Positions 35,801 to 48,659 of a stretch of 64,000 bases of DNA are shown in pieces. Every line of letters starts with the position of its first letter. Within the stretch, counting starts at the first letter, position 1. Both the position numbers and the translations under genes were made by a program. Origin of the DNA: Centropus unirufus (taxonomy: Eukaryota > Chordata > Aves > Cuculiformes > Centropidae); contig VYZI01000491.1 in the NCBI GenBank assembly GCA_013397695.1, positions 103,037-167,036 of the forward strand, in the 5' to 3' direction. The notes below the pieces were generated by a model. The model did no database searches. It was not told where the DNA came from and was given only the letters and a program-made list of their open reading frames with translations.

Positions 35801-37789
35801 TTCTAGAAAAGGTTGAAGGTTGATGGTGTAGGAGAAACTTCACCCTCCCTGCTGGCACCGACCCTCCAGGGCTGGTGGGAGCTGCACCATTAACCCTTTG
35901 CTGGTCCAGCAGGAAGGGAAGGCGCAGGGCCCAGGGGGTTTGCAGCCTGTGGTGGAAAAGGGAGGCTGAAAGCATGCGACGAGGCGCCTCGGGGCTGCCG
36001 GCTGAGTGCGATGGGGGAGATGTCAGCTCTTCCTCGCAGCTTCCCTTTGCAGCGCCAACTGTCAGTAATTTAACTAACGTTTTGTAAATAAATGTGGCAT
36101 TCGGACAGCTGTCACCGCGCCTGTTATAAACACTCCTTTTGTCACTAAAAGCTGGCAGTACCGCTCCGTTTCCCCTGCAAATGCAGCCACCACTGCCAGT
36201 TAGCTCCTGAAGCCAGGGCTGTCAAGGAATCGCATGCCGGCCGGCGGCTGGGAGTCCGCGGCTTCGCACAGGGAGCCCAGCGAGGCATTGCCAGGGCCTG
36301 GTGCGAAGGCAGCTTTTGCATCTCAAAAAGAAACAAATGGCCAGATCAGCGAGCAAGAAAACCCATCTGAGTGTGGCTGGAGGGCTGGTAGGTTCTCAGC
36401 CAGGATCCTGGGCTGTCCAGCTGCAGCGCTGGTGGTGGCACCAGTTCTTCTGCCATCTCGTCCCAGCCCTGTGGGAAGCGCAGGTAGGAGGAGACGGGGA
36501 GCCCAACCAGACCTGCGTTTTGATGCACCAAGAGAGCAATTTGGCATTGGCACTGTGAATACTTTTCACTTTGAAGCGCAGGCTCCTCACGCATCAGGTT
36601 TTGTTTCGGTGAATTCACTCTCCCTGGGACTGGGTTTGATTTGAGCTGAGGTCTGTCCTTTGAGCCCATCCGCTTTGCGCAGCACACTCGTCTTGTTAGG
36701 AGCACATTCAAAGCCTTTAGGTGGTCTGGATGCTTCTCCTCCTAACAAACCTGACTGGAGAGGGGATGCTGTTGTCTTTTTCCTTGCTGGGAAGCTTCAG
36801 TACTTCTCCCCTCATCCTTCACAGGCCCTTCAGGTTCAAAAACCCCTCCTCTGGCCCACGGTGTTTCTTTTTCCATATCAGGTGGTAGAATTTTGAGCAG
36901 TCAGCACCTATAGCCTTGCCGTGCTGCACTGATGTGTGATGGAGGCTGGAGAGACATCGGCACATGACATCTCTCTCTCTAGGCTGCTGTAAAATTAGCT
37001 TCATCTCAAGTGGCAGAAAATGATCATATCCTCGCTTGAGGGCAATGAAGAATATTCCTGAGTCACTGCTAGTGATGAAACAGGCAGAAAATACAGAGTG
37101 ATACACAACTGCCCACTCAGGTTTAATTGCTGAGGCCATTTGCTACGGCACAGCCTCAAGATGCAGCTTCTTCCTCCTCTCCCTCCCTTTCATCCATCAC
37201 CCCCCTTGGTAGCCAGGGCGGTAGATCCCAGCAGGGTTATTTCCTGTCCCACCAGTGATGCTGCAGGCTAGGAGCATCTGCGTCTTCATGGTTCCCCTGA
37301 GAGGAGAGGAAGAGGTCAAAGCTTTCTTTTCTTAAAGCAATCAGAGGAAAAAGTTGGAGCCTGCCCTCCTTAGATCTCCTCCTGCCAGGTTGTGATCCTA
37401 CAGCTCGGGGAGAACTGTCCTCAAGCTCACCCTCATCTCCACAGATTTTCCTCTGCTGTCCCCAAAGCAGCTGCTCTGCACTTGAGAACGTTTCCTTTCA
37501 TGTTTCTCCCTCGTAAGCTTTAGTTCAAAGCCATCTCCTCACGTTTTTATGTCTTGGATAAAGCCACCCTCTATTCTGCAACTGCCAACTCAGCGCCTGG
37601 GAAACCTTTTGCCAAATTTGATGGCAACTAAGGCCAAGACAACCCTTCAAAACACTGATGATCAGAAGCAAAGCGCTGTAATGCTCCCTGTCCTTGCATG
37701 TGCTCCCTGGCAGCATGTTAGCACTATGGGCTCCGTGAAGGAGGCTTTCTGCAAGTCCCGCCTTGTCAACTTTCCTCCTAAATTGAGGT
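35801..37789. other. Intron sequence, unique
   Basis: A locally CpG-rich patch at about 35970-36300 is too short to call an island with confidence. No exon or repeat family is recognised. Confidence 0.5.
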
Positions 37790-38585
37790 AGAATGGTGGG
37801 GTCATTTGGTTGGAAAAGACCTTTGAGGTCCTCGAGTCCAACCGTACTTGTGCACTACTAAACCAGATCCTCATCCACCTGCCTTTTAAATCCCTTCAGG
37901 GATGGTGACTCCGCCACCTCCCTGTGCAGCCTCTGCAAGGGCCCAAGAACCCTTAATGAAGAATTTTTTTCCATATATCCACTCTAAACTTCTCCTGGCA
38001 CAACTTGATGCCATTTCTTCTCATCCTATCACTTGTTACTTGGGAGAAGACTCCCAATGCTCACCTCTCTACACCCTCCTTCCAGGTAGTTTTAGACAGT
38101 GATGAGGTCTCCCCTCCACCTCCTTTTCTCCAGGCTAAATACCTCCAGGGACTTCAGCCCCCTCTCATCACCCTTGTTCTCAAGACCCTTCCCCAGCTCC
38201 ATTCCTGTTCTCCAGATGTGCTCCAGCCTCTCAATGTCCTTCTTGTAGTGAAGGGCCCAACATGAACAGAGGGTTCCTGTTGCAGCCTCACAAGTGCTGA
38301 ACAGAGGGGAAGGATGATCTCCCTGCTGTCCACACCGTAGCTGATCCAAGCCAGGATGCTGTTGGACTTCATGGCCACCTGGGCCACTGTTCAACCAGCA
38401 TCCCCTCTTGTTGACCAACACCTCCAGGGCCTTTTCTGACTGCCAGCTTTCCAGTCTCTCTTCCCCAAGCCTGGTGCGTTGCATGGGGTTGTTGCGACCC
38501 AAGTGCAGGACGCAACACTTGGCCTTGCTGAACCTGAGGCAGAAGATCTGGGTGGAGCTTGAAGGGTCTGTAAAGCCCTGGCAAG
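37790..38585 (-). mobile_element. CR1 LINE fragment with ORF2 C-terminal region, the longest copy here
   Basis: The left edge (TTTGGTTGGAAAAGACCTTT, then GAGTCCAACCGTACTTG) is a CR1 3' end that has lost its tail. The right part, read on the minus strand, is the end of ORF2. About 800 bases survive, all 5'-truncated. It lies antisense to the IgLON transcript. Confidence 0.88.
38092..38580 (-). pseudogene. CR1 ORF2 C-terminal remnant (reverse transcriptase protein end)
   Basis: The translated frame keeps the VLHLGRNNP word, then LGEERLESWQSEKALEVLV, and further on SLEKRRWRGDLI, in the order known from the C-terminal end of CR1 ORF2. The frame is open over about 135 codons, but the catalytic reverse-transcriptase and endonuclease domains are absent and the middle is out of register with the family (frame-shifted around the KKANGIL region). 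It is a dead fragment. Confidence 0.8.
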
Positions 38586-40605
38586 TTTCATAAATGCTTT
38601 GGCTTGAGAATTGTCTCCTTTTTCTGTTCTTCCGTGTGGCTTATTCACCATCAATCTCCTTTAGCAGTGTTTGGAGGGAAACCCATACCAATTGTCCAGT
38701 TGGTGCAGGTGTTTGAACGAAGACTCCCTTTTCTCCAGTCAGGGCTTGTCAGTATTTATCCCTTAACCTGATTTTTAGATGTTCTCTATCCTGCAGATTT
38801 GCTGGGCTCTGCTGTTCACACAAAAATCTCCTGGTGTCAGACTTCTGCTAGGAGAGCTTAATAGCTCCTACCAGCCTGCGAGGGGAATAAACAGCACTGG
38901 CAACAGCACAGACGCACAGGCATAAATGTGTCAAAGCAGAGTTTTTGCCAGCGTAAAAGAAATATTGCAGGAGCTTCCTCCCCTCCGATGGAGACTGCTG
39001 CACCAGCGGAAGTTTTCCACCCTGGTTAGCCAAATCCAGGCAAGTTGCAACGAATCCTGCTCCTCTCTCTGTAATCCCCAGCAGCTTTGCACGCCACGCG
39101 TTTATTTGTCAGCACAAGCAGGTGCAGAGCTGCAGGACACGGGCTGAGCACCTCACTTTGGTGGTTATTCCAGCATGGAAAGCGCTCGGTTCTCACGTCA
39201 GGCAGTGCGATCGGCGCTCTGCCTCGGCTTCATTTCCTTTTGCCTCATTCCTCTCCCCCAAAAAGCGGAGCCTGCGTGATGCAGTTTTGGGTTGGATACA
39301 GTGGGAACCCAGGAGATGAGTATCAAAATGAATAGATGGGTGGTAATTTGCAAGTTTGGAGTGTTGTAAGTAACCATCCTCCGGCTTGCATTCCGTGCAC
39401 GCCAGCCCTTGTCTCACACAGAGCCCGGATTTGCCCATGTCTCTCTATATATTTATATACCTTGCGCAGGGCTAATGAACGAAGATAGATATAGGAGAGG
39501 GGGAGACTAATTTGTGCGGAAACCTGCTGAGAGAGGCGGGAGATGGGGATAAAGCTAGCGGGAGCCAGCACAGATACTGCAGCCGTGTCTGTGAAAGGAG
39601 GGACCTCGGTGAAGAAACATTGGGGTCTGCTTTGGGGAGAGGCGGGGGATAAACCTGGGTGTTGATGCTCTAATTTCTTCTCCCGGTGGTGCCAACCGCT
39701 GCTTGTTTCTCCTGCTGTGAGCCTCAAACGGCCTCGCTAAGCTCTGGGAGGATAAGGAGGATAACAAGGGAGGGAAGGTTGACTTTGTTTGTGACATTTA
39801 TTTATTTATTTATGTTTTCCTGGCTTGGGGAGGAAGAAATAAACTTGGATTTCAAGTGGGGTTGTTGCAGTAATGGAGGGAAATGAGAAATGCTCTTCAG
39901 CTGCCTTCTCCTTCCTCGTGTCCCCATAAATAACCCTTCTCACACGGAGATGGCTTGGCTCTTACTTAAATGAGTGAGCTGGGTTTTTTTTTTGCCGCAG
40001 TTCAAGGGCCCCTTCCCTTTCTTGCCTGCAACGCACCTCATCGGAGCCTGCTCCCTGGGGAGGTGATTTATTTTCTGCTTTGTAGGGAGCCCCTGAGGAA
40101 GGTAGGGCTGCTCCCCAGCAGCTGTGGCTCATGGGCATGGGCACTTTCCCCTCTCTGTCTTTGTGCTGCTGGTGCCTGGGAGGACCTGGCAATGGTGTCA
40201 CTTCCAGCTTCCTTAAGTCAAATGGGAATGATGCCCTTTTGGGCTAATGGGCAGGAGCAATCCCAGGTGCCTGCTCCTGGGGAGTTAACCAAAACTGCTT
40301 GAAATGCCCATGATGTTCCATCACTCTTCCATGTCCACCCTGTTCTGGGAAAACCATATCCAGCCGTGCAATAGCTTTATCCCGTAGTGTTGTCCTTCTC
40401 TGGGTGAGGCAGAGCCTGCAAACTGCCTCTGGGGAGAAAGGGACAAAAGATGTCGCTGTGGAGATGGTTTTTGTTATCTATGGGTTCTTCCTCTAAGTAT
40501 TTTTGGCTGGATTTTGCATGCAGTGAAGCCCCCGACTCTCCGGTTCACTTGTCTTGGTGTCATTCAGAGCTTCTTTGTGAATTTGTGGAAGTAAGGTGCA
40601 GGTGA
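38586..40605. other. Intron sequence, unique
   Basis: A TTTA repeat lies at 39797-39815. No exon or other repeat is recognised. Confidence 0.55.
39797..39815. repeat. (TTTA)n microsatellite
   Basis: Four to five TTTA units. Confidence 0.85.
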
Positions 40606-40970
40606 AGCCTGGGGAAGAGGAGGCTGAGGGGTGACCTTGTTGCTCTCTACAGCACCCTGAAAGGAGGTTGTGGTGAAGTGGGGGCTGGTCTCCTCTCCCA
40701 AATAACCAGTGATAGGATGAGAGGGAATGGCCTCAAATTGCACCAGGGGAGTTTCAGGTTGGACATTAAGAAAATCTTCTTTACTAAGGGGTGAAGCACC
40801 GGCAGGGGCTGCTCAAGGCAGTGGTGGAGTCTCCATCCCTGCAGGGATTAAAAAACCTTGTAGATGTGGCACTTTAGGTGGTTTAGCAGGCATGGTGGTA
40901 TTCAGCTGATGGTGGTACTTCAAGGTCTTAGAGGTCGTTTCCATTTGTAAAGATTCTATAATTCTATGAT
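40606..40970 (+). mobile_element. CR1 LINE 3' fragment
   Basis: GAAGAGGAGGCTGAGGGGTG, CTGAAAGGAGGTTGTGGTGA and a complete tail AGATTCTATAATTCTATGAT. Older CR1 type on the + strand. Confidence 0.88.
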
Positions 40971-42557
40971 CTCTCTTCCTTTCCACATCCCTTTTCCCCT
41001 ACGCCATTTCTCTAAACTTTTCTGAGTCTGCTCGCTGATTTCAGTCAGAATTTGGAGGGCAGAGTGTTAACATTTCTACAACCTCCATTAAAATAGGCAA
41101 GTAGAGGCTGAGAGGCCTCGTTAATCCTCTGAAATAATGACTGAACGAGCTCAACTCTTGTACGAGGCACACAAGAATCCACATAGGCATTGACTTTAGG
41201 GAAGAGGGAGCTCTAACCCGAGCTTGCGTCGTTTAAGACTGAAATGTGTAGGAAACTGTGGTACGTGTGGAGCTCTTCATTAAATGCAGCAAGGAGTTCA
41301 GGTGGGGAGGGGTTGAGCGCTCCAGATTGCATGTAAGGAAAACCGTGAAGATGATGCTGTGTTGATGGAGACAGCCTGGCAGTCCCAGTGTCAAGGAGAA
41401 GAGATGAAAGCTCAGGGTTTCATCAGGAACGTAGCTGGTATCAAACAAGGGATGCTGCACTCGCCTGAATTGGAAGACCACAACAGCTGGTCGTGGTGGC
41501 ATTGCTGAAACCAGCTGGCTCACCCTTCCCTTCACTTAAAAAAAAAAACCCAAAACATAAAGGCAAAAAAAAAAAAAAAGCACAAACAGCAATGAGAAAA
41601 ATAGAGAAAAATAAAAAAGCCAGTAACTCGCTTTCCAGAAGTTCCTAATGCTGCAACAGGCAAAGCACTGGAGATAAAAGAAATAAAAAAGCGGGGGAAA
41701 GAGGGAGAAAATGCATTTATGAGCTCTCAAATGAACAGCATGCAACTCTCCTATTATTTTTCCTTCTTAGCCTTTGAAAGAGAACAACGGCCTGGAGCCT
41801 TCTCGGCAGATGGACAATGTGCATGCCTTAACCACTTAACAGCCATTAGCCTAATTTCACGTACTGGAGCCAAATTAAATAATAAGTAAGAGGCTATGAA
41901 AAGCTGGTTTGGAGGCTGCGTTACTGCCTTTCACTTGATAACCTTCTCATAAACAGATGCTCTCTCTCTACCCTATTAACCTTGTCTGGGAGCGGGGAGG
42001 GGGGCTTTGGTGAAGCGAACAAGCCCGGGCATGGTGGGGAGGGGGAAGGTGAGCGGAGGGGCCAGATGTGAGGCTCTGCTGTATTTTGGAAAAGAAAAAC
42101 CTCCTCTTGGTTTTCTCTCCCAACGCCCCGGCCGTGGAGGAGTTGCTGAGCAAGGAAGTCCCTTCTGCAGTTGCATCCAGGTCATTTTAATGTGCCAAAT
42201 GATTCATCTTGATCAGCGAGCCCATCTGTACCTGCTGGGCGAGGCTGTGCCACCCGGAGCTGATTTTGTGGACAAATCTGTTTTACTTGGAGGAAAGGGG
42301 AGATGGTGCCGATAGACACGGAAAGGGAGGGGGGGTCTCGTGGCTCCGTGCCTGATCTCTCCCCGGTTTTGGCTCACGTAGGGCATGGGGGGCTGCGGCT
42401 CCCTCCACCCTCTTGTCCCACAGCTCGCCCTTTCAGATGAAGTCATTTTGCTGCTCTTTGCCTCTTTCCCCGCTGTGTTGCAATAGGAACAATAGCGCTG
42501 GCCTAAGCTTTGGGGATTTGCGTGTATTAATTAGTTCGCAAAACGCTTTTGACATTT
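40971..42557. other. Intron sequence with A-rich blocks
   Basis: A-rich stretches lie at 41537-41620. No gene is visible. Confidence 0.55.
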
Positions 42558-42618
42558 GGGGGTTGGAACTGGATGATCTTTAAGGTCCCTGTTGACCCGA
42601 ACCATGTTGTGATTCTGG
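42558..42618 (+). mobile_element. CR1 LINE 3' end, about 60 bases
   Basis: GGGGTTGGAACTGGATGATC, then TTTAAGGTCCCTGTTGACCC and a tail TTGTGATTCTGGGG match the last 60 bases of the young CR1 type. Only this end was copied or kept. Confidence 0.75.
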
Positions 42619-42938
42619 GGATGTTTTGGTGCAGGGAGGGCGAGGCATCCGCAGGTCTGTGCAGAAGGGCTTGTGTGTACTTGTTATTGCAAAAGACTTG
42701 GGGGACGAGGGGTGGCTGCCTTATTTCACCCCTCCTAACTATTGCTCTGTGCTTTGTGTCTCAACATTGGGGCATTGGAAGATTTAGGGAATTAATGATG
42801 ACCGTGCAGCTATTTTTAGTGGAGGGTTTTATTTATTAAAAAGCCATTTTCCTTCATTAAAAAGATACATTGATGGGAAATAGATGAGCGGCTCTTTTAC
42901 TGGTGCGTGGCATGCTGTGCATGCTCAGTGCTGCCGAG

Positions 42939-43240
42939 ATCATAGAATCATCAAGATTGGAAAAGACCACTAAGCTCAGCCAGTTCAACCCTCGGCCCAA
43001 CCCCACTGTGCCTACTAAACCATGTCCCCAAGTGCCACGTCTTCACATTATTTGAACCCCTTCAGGGCTGGAGACCCCACCACTTCCCTGGGCAGCCTCT
43101 GCCAAGGCTTTATCACTCTGTCAGTAAAGGTATTTTTTTCTTAATATCCAATCTAAACCTGCCCTGGCGTGACTTGAGGCCATTCCCTCTCATTCTGTCC
43201 CTTATTACTTAGGAGATGACGTGTTCCATGCCCTCCCTGG
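42939..43240 (-). mobile_element. CR1 LINE 3' fragment
   Basis: ATCATAGAATCATCAAGATT, then GGAAAAGACCACTAAGCTCA, ACTAAACCATGTCCCCAAGT and CCACTTCCCTGGGCAGCCTC. Older type, closest here to the copy at 4971. Confidence 0.87.
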
Positions 43241-46200
43241 ATGTGAGAAATATCTTTTCATGGAGTCACTTAGAACTTGGTTTCTGAGCCATCCTCTTCC
43301 TTGCTCCAAGGACCTGGGGCAAACACAAGAAGTTCTGGCTTTGGGCAAGATTTCCTGCAGTTTCCTGGTGACAGCGGCATCTTGATTTTTCTTCCTTGTT
43401 GGTTTTCCTCCTTCATCTAAGTTGTCACACAGGTTTTGCTTTCATATGCAAAATCCATCTTCCGACTGGCACGGAAACCAATAAAGCAGGGTTTCTTACA
43501 ACTTTGCTTCATTTTGGTCCAAGCAGGAGTAAATGACTTGCTGCCTGCAGTGGGGAGGTTTGGAAAGGCTTTGTACTGTGGGAATTCTCAGAGGATCAGA
43601 TGAGGATGAATCTCATTTTCATGTGGCCTTTCCCTCTGAGGGGCACTTGCAGAATCCCTCTCCTGTACCTGGCTGCCTCTCTGTACGAGACTTGTAGGTA
43701 CTTAATGTCTTTGAGCCATCTGTTCCTCTGTCACATTTTGTTAAAATTGGCCAAAGGCTTCCCATATTATTGGGGAAGATTGTTAGGCAGAGGCACACAG
43801 GCAAAGAGCGCAATTGCATAAGCTCATTCCAGTAGGAGTTAAGGCTAAAAATACATTGGGATGTGTTACTCAGAAAAAAAGGCAGCTGTGGGGAGGTAGG
43901 ATCCACATCCAACCTTTCCCAGTGTGAGAGATATTAGATTTGGGTCTAGTTTTTGGTCCTGTACAAAGCTCCTCTGAGGAGATGGGCTTTGCTTTAGGTA
44001 GCATGCGCCACCTTATCTTTTCTTTATTGTATCACGCGGCTTTCTGTCCAAAATGAGCCCCATTCACCCTTTTCTGAAGAACTTGCCCTTCGGCTGAGAT
44101 GCTGCAGCTGTACGTTCAGGCTGCTATTTGCTGGGACGTGATGTTTTCTCGGAGGGGGCACACGGTTTCCCTGGCACAGCAGCATTTGCAGAACGAAGCA
44201 TGCAGCTTGTTCAGCTAGAAGTGAGGTTTCCTTTGCTAGAGCGAAGGGTTGTATGTGGTTAAGAAGATGAATCAAGCAGGAATGCTAGGTCACAGCCTCC
44301 CCCAGGCCAATGTGGATGGGCTGAGCTTTCTACTTGACACCTTCTCAAGTGCCTGCATCTGGCTTTGTGTCTCTCAGCGTGGCATTTCTCAGCCCAGGTG
44401 AGACATTGGCTTTGGAAGTGGTGGTGCTTTCCTCTGGGAGCATCCAGTACTGGCTGGGTGTTTCTCTCTCAAGTGCAAAACCCTGAGCAGGTGCTGGGTG
44501 GGATTGCCCCTGTGCAATAGCCAAGGAGATCTTGCTGGAGACCACAGGGGACACAAACCCAACATTTGGGGACACAGGGAGCACAAAACATGTGGAGAGA
44601 CTTCACACCATGCTGTTTGGATGGATGGAGTAATAACCACCTCCTCCTGTGCCTGGCTCCTGTTCCCACTGTGAGCTCTGGTTAATGCAATGCGTGGTGG
44701 TGGCAGGCACAGCTCGAGGTGCTCACGTCACCAACTGCTCCACCTGGGAGTGTTTTAAAACCAAGATATTCCCTGTCATATCCATCTGAGCTTTGGACAA
44801 CCAGAAATAATGTGCCTGATCTAAGCAGGGCTTGGAAGGAGAGAGGGAGCAGTCAATGCCCCTGAGTCCTGTCACTTGTCATTGTCTCCAGAGGAACACA
44901 GAAGACCAGCATGGGCTAAGGTGGGATGGAATGCATCTGTTAGAAGACAGAAAAAGCAAAGGAACTGTCAGAAACCCCCTCAGGCTGGGTGGGTCTCGAG
45001 CTGTTGGCATTTCTGTAGGAGCCCAGAAAAGCATGAGCAATCTGGGATATTTGGTCCTGTAACTGCAGGTGTCTGAGATGATGGATGCCTGCAGCCGAGC
45101 GTGCTGCCTGGTCCCCCTTTGTACTTGCTGGAGAGCAATGGGCCTTTTTAGGGTACCATTCATCCCCGTCTAAGGCAGATGTCTAAAATGGGTCAGACAG
45201 ATTGTGTCCTAGCAGTGCCTTTTTTCTCTCCTTTTGCAATAAAATGGGGTCCAAATGGCTAGCTTGCACATCGAGGTGATGAATCCCAAGCCAAGTGTTT
45301 AGAGGAAGCCATGGCTCAAAGTGGGAAATATCTACCATTGATCAGGGTGTGGTATTAGAGCCAGGCGAGGGTGTTAAGCATCAGGAAGGCACTTCATACT
45401 CTACCAAGCAGAAATAGAGGAAAGAATATCTTTATATGTGTGTGTGTGAGAGAGAGATTTTATTGTATTTTACTTTATTTCGGATCCTGAATCCTTTTGT
45501 GTCTCATCCCTCTTAACTTCCAGGAGGCTCAGCTAAGCAATTCTGCACATGGCTTGTCATTAGGTACCTCACCCAGCAACCTGCAAGTTCATTAGTATTC
45601 TTTTTAGTGCTAATGAAATGTCCAAGCTGCTTCTTTTCTGCATGAGAGGCTGAAGTGCCTCAGCAGTAAGGGAAAAAAAATCAGACTCCAGCACTGTGGA
45701 GACCACCCGGAGCGAGCCCCTTCTGCCAGCAAAACGTTGTTTGTGTCAGGGTGGCAAAACCACAGGAGTAAAAAAGCAAAAACCTTACCCAGAAGTGGCT
45801 GGAAGAGCATTTGATCTTTATAATTGCATCTGCAACGGGGCCTCTGCCAACGTGGCAGCTTGAGCTGAGGATCTTCCCACCCCAGCGCAACCGTGGTCGC
45901 CGAGATCTCTAGGACTGAACATTTGCTGGCAGAGAAACAACGTGGAGGGTCAGTTTAGGGATGCTCTGCTCTCTCCCGCTCCCATAGGAACCCATGGGGC
46001 CGCTTGGCTTTGCTTCATGCGTTGGGTAACGTGGGGGCAAACTCCTTTTCTGGCTGGGGAGGTGAGGTCCAAAAGGTGAGGGCCGTGGCTGTGCCCTGCC
46101 TGCCTAAGAGGCTTTCATTGATTTTTATTTTCTTCAATGGAAACAGAACTGACATCCATTAACCAACCTCCTGGCCTCTCCAGAGCACAAGAGATGGAGG

Positions 46201-46997
46201 CAGCAAAGGTTTTTATTGCTAATTTTTTCTCTTAGGCTTGTGGGTTTCTCTCCCACCACTCTTTGCCAATGCTCCACAGCTTCGGCTGAAGCCTGCGATG
46301 TGGAGAGGGCTTTGGGAGCAGAACAGAAGAAATATGAGATGGAAATGAAGCTTCCCTAATCTGACTTATCCCCAGCATGTATCTGTGTTTTGGGAGGCTC
46401 CCTGTTTATTTAACCAGCTCTGACATCCACAGATCATGCTGTGAAACAGCCATGGAGAAGATGGATGGGAGAAGTTGTCTCTCCTGGCTTCACTTGGCAG
46501 CTCTGATGCTTTCTCTGCCAGTCTGTGAAGCTCTTCCTTAGGGATGGAGCATGGCCAGGTTGTGAATAGTGGGATACGGAGTGAGCTTTTGGGTGTCTGC
46601 AGGCACTGGGACATGGGGTGCTGCTCTGTTAAAGAGAGCTCCAAAGGGATTGTTTCCCCTCCAGAGGCTCTGTTTAAGGAAGGATGGAGGAGAGAGATGA
46701 GAGGGACTTGAGGCTGGGGAGCAGTGAGCAGAATGATCTCACTGCAGATGTGCCTGAGATGCTGGTGGCTTCGTCACCAGCTTTGTCTGCATCCTTCCTG
46801 TCACCCACCCAAGTCTCCGTCTCCTGGGAACTGACCCGAATCACTGTGCATTTCTTCAGGAAAAAAAAAAAGACTTTTTTCTTTCTCTGGATCTGTTGCA
46901 GGTATAGGAAAGCAAAAACCATTTAGAGTTAAAAAATGGACTTTTAAAACTCAACTTTTTAAAATAAATAGTATGTGTTTGATATACATCTACGTAT
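43241..46997. other. Intron sequence, unique
   Basis: A (TG)n(AG)n run lies at 45436-45457, and an A-run at 46860-46871. No exon, RNA gene or known repeat family is recognised in 3.7 kb. Confidence 0.55.
45436..45457. repeat. (TG)n(AG)n microsatellite
   Basis: A short dinucleotide run that switches from TG to AG units. Confidence 0.85.
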
Positions 46998-47309
46998 AAT
47001 CATGGAATGGTTTGGGTTGGAAGGGACCTCTAAGCTCATCCAGTCCCACCCCCTGCCATGGGCAGGGACACCTCCCACTGCATCAGGGGCTCCAAGCCCC
47101 ATCCAACCTGGCCTTGAACACCTCCAGGGATGGGGCAGCCACCACTGCTCTGGGCAACCTGGGCCAGGGCCTCCGCACACCAAAACATTTCTTCCCAAGA
47201 TCTCATCTCAATCTCCCCTCTTTCAGCTGAAAACCCCTCCCCCTCAACCTATCCCTGCCCTCCCTGATCCAGAGCCCCTCCTCAGCTTTCCTGGGGCCCC
47301 TTTCAGTAC
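46998..47309 (-). mobile_element. CR1 LINE 3' fragment, well preserved
   Basis: ATCATGGAATGGTTTGGGTT, then CTGCCATGGGCAGGGACACC, CCACTGCTCTGGGCAACCTG and GATCTCATCTCAATCTCCCC. It serves here as the reference for the young type: it shows the uninterrupted body that is split at 6.6-7.5 kb and hidden by the gap at 19.6 kb. Confidence 0.9.
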
Positions 47310-48659
47310 TGGAAAGACATTATATATATGTGTGTGTTTGTATTTAATGTACATCTATGCATGCTGTAGATTTCTGAAGCTTATGTATATTTTATGTATT
47401 TATACATTTGATATGGGGTATTTAATGTCTTCTGGGTTCTCAGCAGAGCATTTGGCTCAGTGTTGTGTTTATTTTTTTTCTTCCCCCCCTCCTTTTCAGT
47501 GTTCTTGTTTCTCATCGCTAGCTGTCACTGTGCAGCTCTCCACTCGCCGTGTTTTGTATTCAGTCACAGAGTTTTCTTTGGGGGGTTGGTTTTTAATATA
47601 CTGTTTATGAAGAAGCCTGATTTTGAGGACGATATATGTTTCTAGCACAACATCTCTGCAGCGAAAGGGAAGGTCTCAGAAAAAAAAACCCAAAAGGAAC
47701 ACAAACTCGGAGAAGAAAAGAGATTATTGAGCTTTTTTGGACAGAGAACACTGCAGAAATACCTTTGACATTTTCCCAGCTGTATAAGACAAGTCTTGAG
47801 CCGACTTGGGTACCCGGTTTCCAAATGTCTCTGTCTGGACTGGACCTCAGCTGCTGATTTAATGGCAAACTTGTTGCTGGCTGTGCCATGCTGCACCGTT
47901 CCCTACTAGAAAAGCAGCCTAGGCTGGGGCTTTTAATGAAGGAGTTGTTAGGGCTGGTGGCTGTAATGGCTTCTGGCTTTATTAGGGAATGACAGGAGCT
48001 TCCTTGCTCCCTCAGCCATCCCACATGCTTGAAAGATGCTCGCATTCCCCGTGCACACCATGCATTAATCCCAGACTGGTTCTGGATGCTGGTGCAATGA
48101 AATTAATGAAATCCATCAGAGCATCCTTCTTGCAGATCAGGATCCTTGTCAGGATGCTGTGTCCTTGGTTTTCTGGGTGGTGGGTTTTGCCGTTTGTCTC
48201 ACCTTCGCAGCTGCTCCAGCAACTCGGTGAGACACACTGGTGTAGTCATCACGGGGCTGATGGGATCACTGGGATTCTGTGTCCTGAGCTGGGAAAAATT
48301 CAGATGGTGGAACTCGAAGCAGTGGGAGCTGCGGGCTTCATACATGATTGCTTTCCTGATCGGTACTCTAAAAAAATAATAATGCATTAGAGAAAGAATA
48401 TTTGATTTAAAGAGTGTCTGGATGCCGACACCATCTCTGTTTGTTTTCCTCCCTTTAGCAGAAATCTTGTAAAATTTTTATGAAGCATTAATGGATTGGA
48501 GACATTTTTCTCAAGCAAATTCTATGAGGTGAAGGTACTCCCTCTCCCCCCAAAGTTCAGTCCAGAGGAGCACTCTTGAGAAACATAAGATATAGAGTGC
48601 TTTGGGATAGTCCTCGGAGCCAGGGTTTGTGGGAAGGGAGCACTGGAGTGGGAAGGAAG
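47310..48659. other. Intron sequence with a TA/TG microsatellite
   Basis: A (TA)n(TG)n run lies at 47320-47339, and the stretch to 47430 is AT-rich. No exon or known repeat family is recognised. Confidence 0.55.

Noticed and set aside
35970..36300. Second CpG island in intron 1
   Set aside because: The CpG-rich patch is short and uneven, with no exon nearby. Not enough for an island call.
11129..45623. Identical GCTAATGAAATGTCC word at about 11129 and 45609
   Set aside because: A 15-base match is expected once or twice by chance in a window of this size.
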